Below are positions 6,138-7,586 of a DNA stretch of 7,586 nt, piece after piece. The position numbers were made by a program, and so were the translations under genes. This stretch comes from Chloroflexota bacterium (GTDB lineage Bacteria; Chloroflexota; Ktedonobacteria; Ktedonobacterales; Ktedonobacteraceae). The notes beneath the pieces are model-generated. The model was not told where the DNA came from and searched no databases. It was given only the letters and a program-made list of their open reading frames with translations. Every line of letters begins with the position of its first letter. The stretch's first letter is position 1. The DNA lies in assembly GCA_021828635.1 (NCBI GenBank), contig JAJZEJ010000621.1, forward strand, positions 1-7,586. Direction: 5' to 3'.

Positions 6138-6435
6138 TAGAGAAACAACCATACTTACAAGCGATCCCTTTAAGACTTCTGAGTCGTACTTGAGTTTTGA
6201 GCCGTGTAAGGAGAAACACGTATACATATGCTTGGGTTTTATAGCTCATCAATACCGGATGTGCTGTCGTGGTAATGCCTATTTCTGTGCGAGATTGCCA
6301 TCAACGATCTGGATGTGCAACTACAGCATTGGCTTTCCGCGCTCATATAAAACGTGTCATCGTGTAGACAAAAAAATTGTATCGGCGTGTGACACAACGA
6401 AAATTTGCTGCACTCATCGTTGAGTAGCAGCGCCC

Positions 6436-6440
6436 GGAGG
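6436..6440 (+). promoter_or_regulatory. Ribosome binding site of the binding-protein gene
   Basis: GGAGG lies 6 bases before ATG 6447, and the codons that follow encode a textbook lipoprotein signal, which fixes the start. Confidence 0.8.
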
Positions 6441-6446
6441 TTCAGC

Positions 6447-7586
6447 ATGAAGCGTCTCTTTGTACCTATCTTCCTCATCCTTACGCTCTTGCTCGCGGCT
6501 TGTGGCAGCAGTGGTGGTAGCAGTGCTAGCAGTAACACAGGTGGAGTTGCCCAAAAAGGTCTGACTGGTGGCAATGCTTATATTAGTTGCCCCAGCAGCA
6601 CGAACACCACCGCCGCCTCTGCTACAAGCGGCAACATCACGCTAACTGTCGCCGGTTTTTCATCCTCACCTGCTGAGGATGCACTGGTCAAATCAAATCT
6701 AGACAAATTCCATCAACTTCATCCCAACATCACTATTAACTGGGAGCTTATTCCTGGCGACTATCCCACAAAGATGCGTGCTGATGTAGCCAGTGGGACC
6801 GTTCCTGACGTGTTCTACCTGACGCCAGATATGTCGAGCGAATATATTAGCGCAGGCAAACTGCTCAATCTCTCGCCCTATATGGCACGCGATAATGTCT
6901 CACCCAGCAGCTACTATTCGGCCCTGGTCAATCCGTTCACCTGCACCAAAGGCCAGATTTACGGCCTGCCGAAAGACTGGGACTCACTAGGCGTCTTCTA
7001 TAACAAGGCGATGTTCAAAGCTGCTGGACTATCCTATCCTACCGCAGGTTGGACCTGGCAGGATATGCAGAACGATGCACAGAAGCTGACCAAGAATCCT
7101 GGCACACCCACTGGTGTCTATGGCGTGAGCGTTTCAGCCGACCTTTCGCGCTGGGGCGCATTCCTGCTTGCCGATGGCGGCTCGGTGTTGAACCAGAATG
7201 GCACAAAGGCCGTCTTCAATAATGCGGCGGGCGTGAATAGCCTGAACTTCTATACCGGCTTCGTCACAAATCATACAGGTGTGATGCCAACGACCGTTGG
7301 TGCTGGTTGGAACGGCGACGCTTTCGGGAAGCAGCGCGTAGGAATGGCAGTCGAAGGTGGCTGGCTCATCCCTTACATGACTCAAAGCTATCCCAGCGTG
7401 CAGTACGGCATTGCCCCGCTACCCGTCGCTCCTACGGGCAAGTCGGCTGACCTGAACTATACCAATGCCTGGTCTGCCTACTCCGGCACCAAGTATCCTG
7501 ATGCCGCATGGCAGCTTATCAAGTATATGACCGGCTCTACCGTACAGTTAAGTCAGCTTAACGATGGTTTCGCCTTGCCAACGATC
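6447..7586 (+). CDS. ABC-transporter extracellular sugar-binding lipoprotein, 3' end beyond window
   Basis: The frame is open from ATG 6447 to the last base (380 codons, no stop), so the gene is cut off by the window; family members are usually about 420-450 residues. It is a solute-binding protein of family 1 (MalE/UgpB-like), which captures a sugar or related solute outside the cell and delivers it to a membrane permease. Residues 1-18 are a lipoprotein signal (MKR, then hydrophobic) with lipobox L16-A-A-C19, so Cys19 would be lipid-anchored. A Ser/Gly/Thr-rich linker runs to about 62. The mature domain begins with ITLTVAGFSSS (64-74) and has PDVFYLTPD (120-128). It continues with the typical GQIYGLPKDWDSLGVFYNK (169-187), a WTWQDM segment, VGMAVEGGW and the late NAWSAYSGTKYPDAAWQLIKY. 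The substrate cannot be named; permease genes probably follow outside the window. Cys48 and Cys166 are the only other cysteines seen. Confidence 0.92.
   Translation, partial: MKRLFVPIFLILTLLLAACGSSGGSSASSNTGGVAQKGLTGGNAYISCPSSTNTTAASATSGNITLTVAGFSSSPAEDALVKSNLDKFHQLHPNITINWELIPGDYPTKMRADVASGTVPDVFYLTPDMSSEYISAGKLLNLSPYMARDNVSPSSYYSALVNPFTCTKGQIYGLPKDWDSLGVFYNKAMFKAAGLSYPTAGWTWQDMQNDAQKLTKNPGTPTGVYGVSVSADLSRWGAFLLADGGSVLNQNGTKAVFNNAAGVNSLNFYTGFVTNHTGVMPTTVGAGWNGDAFGKQRVGMAVEGGWLIPYMTQSYPSVQYGIAPLPVAPTGKSADLNYTNAWSAYSGTKYPDAAWQLIKYMTGSTVQLSQLNDGFALPTI

Larger units (their letters stand above)
5990..6446. other. Divergent intergenic region, no convincing gene
   Basis: About 457 bases lie between the phhB promoter and the binding-protein start. 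It contains the palindrome AAAACGTTTT (6082-6091), a direct repeat CATACTTA (6132-6139 and 6150-6157), candidate plus-strand promoters at 6109-6137 and 6197-6226, and several small inverted repeats such as CAACGA/TCGTTG (6396-6401, 6417-6422). The short open frames here are Cys-rich or otherwise unconvincing and lack good ribosome sites. Confidence 0.6.

Noticed and set aside
6275..6367. 30-codon frame beginning in a TAATG overlap
   Set aside because: It depends on the doubtful 15-codon leader, has no ribosome site of its own and shows no recognisable sequence.
6190..6423. 77-codon plus-strand frame before the binding-protein gene
   Set aside because: It starts at TTG without a ribosome site, is unusually Cys-rich, has no recognisable domain and spans candidate promoter elements; it is most likely chance.
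6239..6574. 111-codon minus-strand frame
   Set aside because: It runs antisense through the binding-protein signal peptide; its hydrophobic Leu/Pro run is the complement of the lipoprotein signal and linker.

Overview
The window looks like chromosomal DNA from a Gram-positive-type, lipoprotein-rich bacterium. My best guess is Chloroflexota, class Ktedonobacteria. The reasons are a roughly balanced base composition, a deazaflavin (F420)-type PPOX oxidoreductase, a Ser/Gly-rich lipoprotein sugar-binding protein with an LAAC lipobox, and an orphan phage-tail-hub-like protein with a propeller insert. This placement is inference from protein style; no marker gene is present.

Layout. A small two-helix membrane protein, open at the left edge (2-409, +), converges on a minus-strand tail-hub-like gene. 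That gene spans 429-2483 but is cut into two in-frame pieces by a single TAG at 1116-1118. It has its own promoter (2569-2597). Upstream of it lies a five-gene minus-strand cluster, read from right to left: phhB (5607-5933), tyrA (4668-5537), fchA (3981-4604), folD (3118-3975) and an F420/PPOX-family oxidoreductase (2628-3050). A near-consensus promoter (TTGAAA-17-TATAAT, 5961-5989) sits directly in front of phhB. A roughly 510-base divergent intergenic region follows, then a plus-strand ABC-transporter substrate-binding lipoprotein (6447 to the window end, incomplete).

How the genes fit together. phhB (pterin-4a-carbinolamine dehydratase) and tyrA (prephenate dehydrogenase) both relate to aromatic amino acid and pterin metabolism. 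fchA and folD, separated by 5 bases, catalyse the consecutive methenyl-THF cyclohydrolase and methylene-THF dehydrogenase steps. FolD carries Ile54 where the cyclohydrolase lysine is expected, while a dedicated cyclohydrolase (FchA) is encoded immediately upstream. This suggests the normally bifunctional FolD is here a dehydrogenase only.

The two observations most worth following are the FolD Lys-to-Ile change beside fchA and the amber-interrupted tail-hub gene. I see no CRISPR array, tRNA, rRNA, insertion sequence or convincing new defence system.
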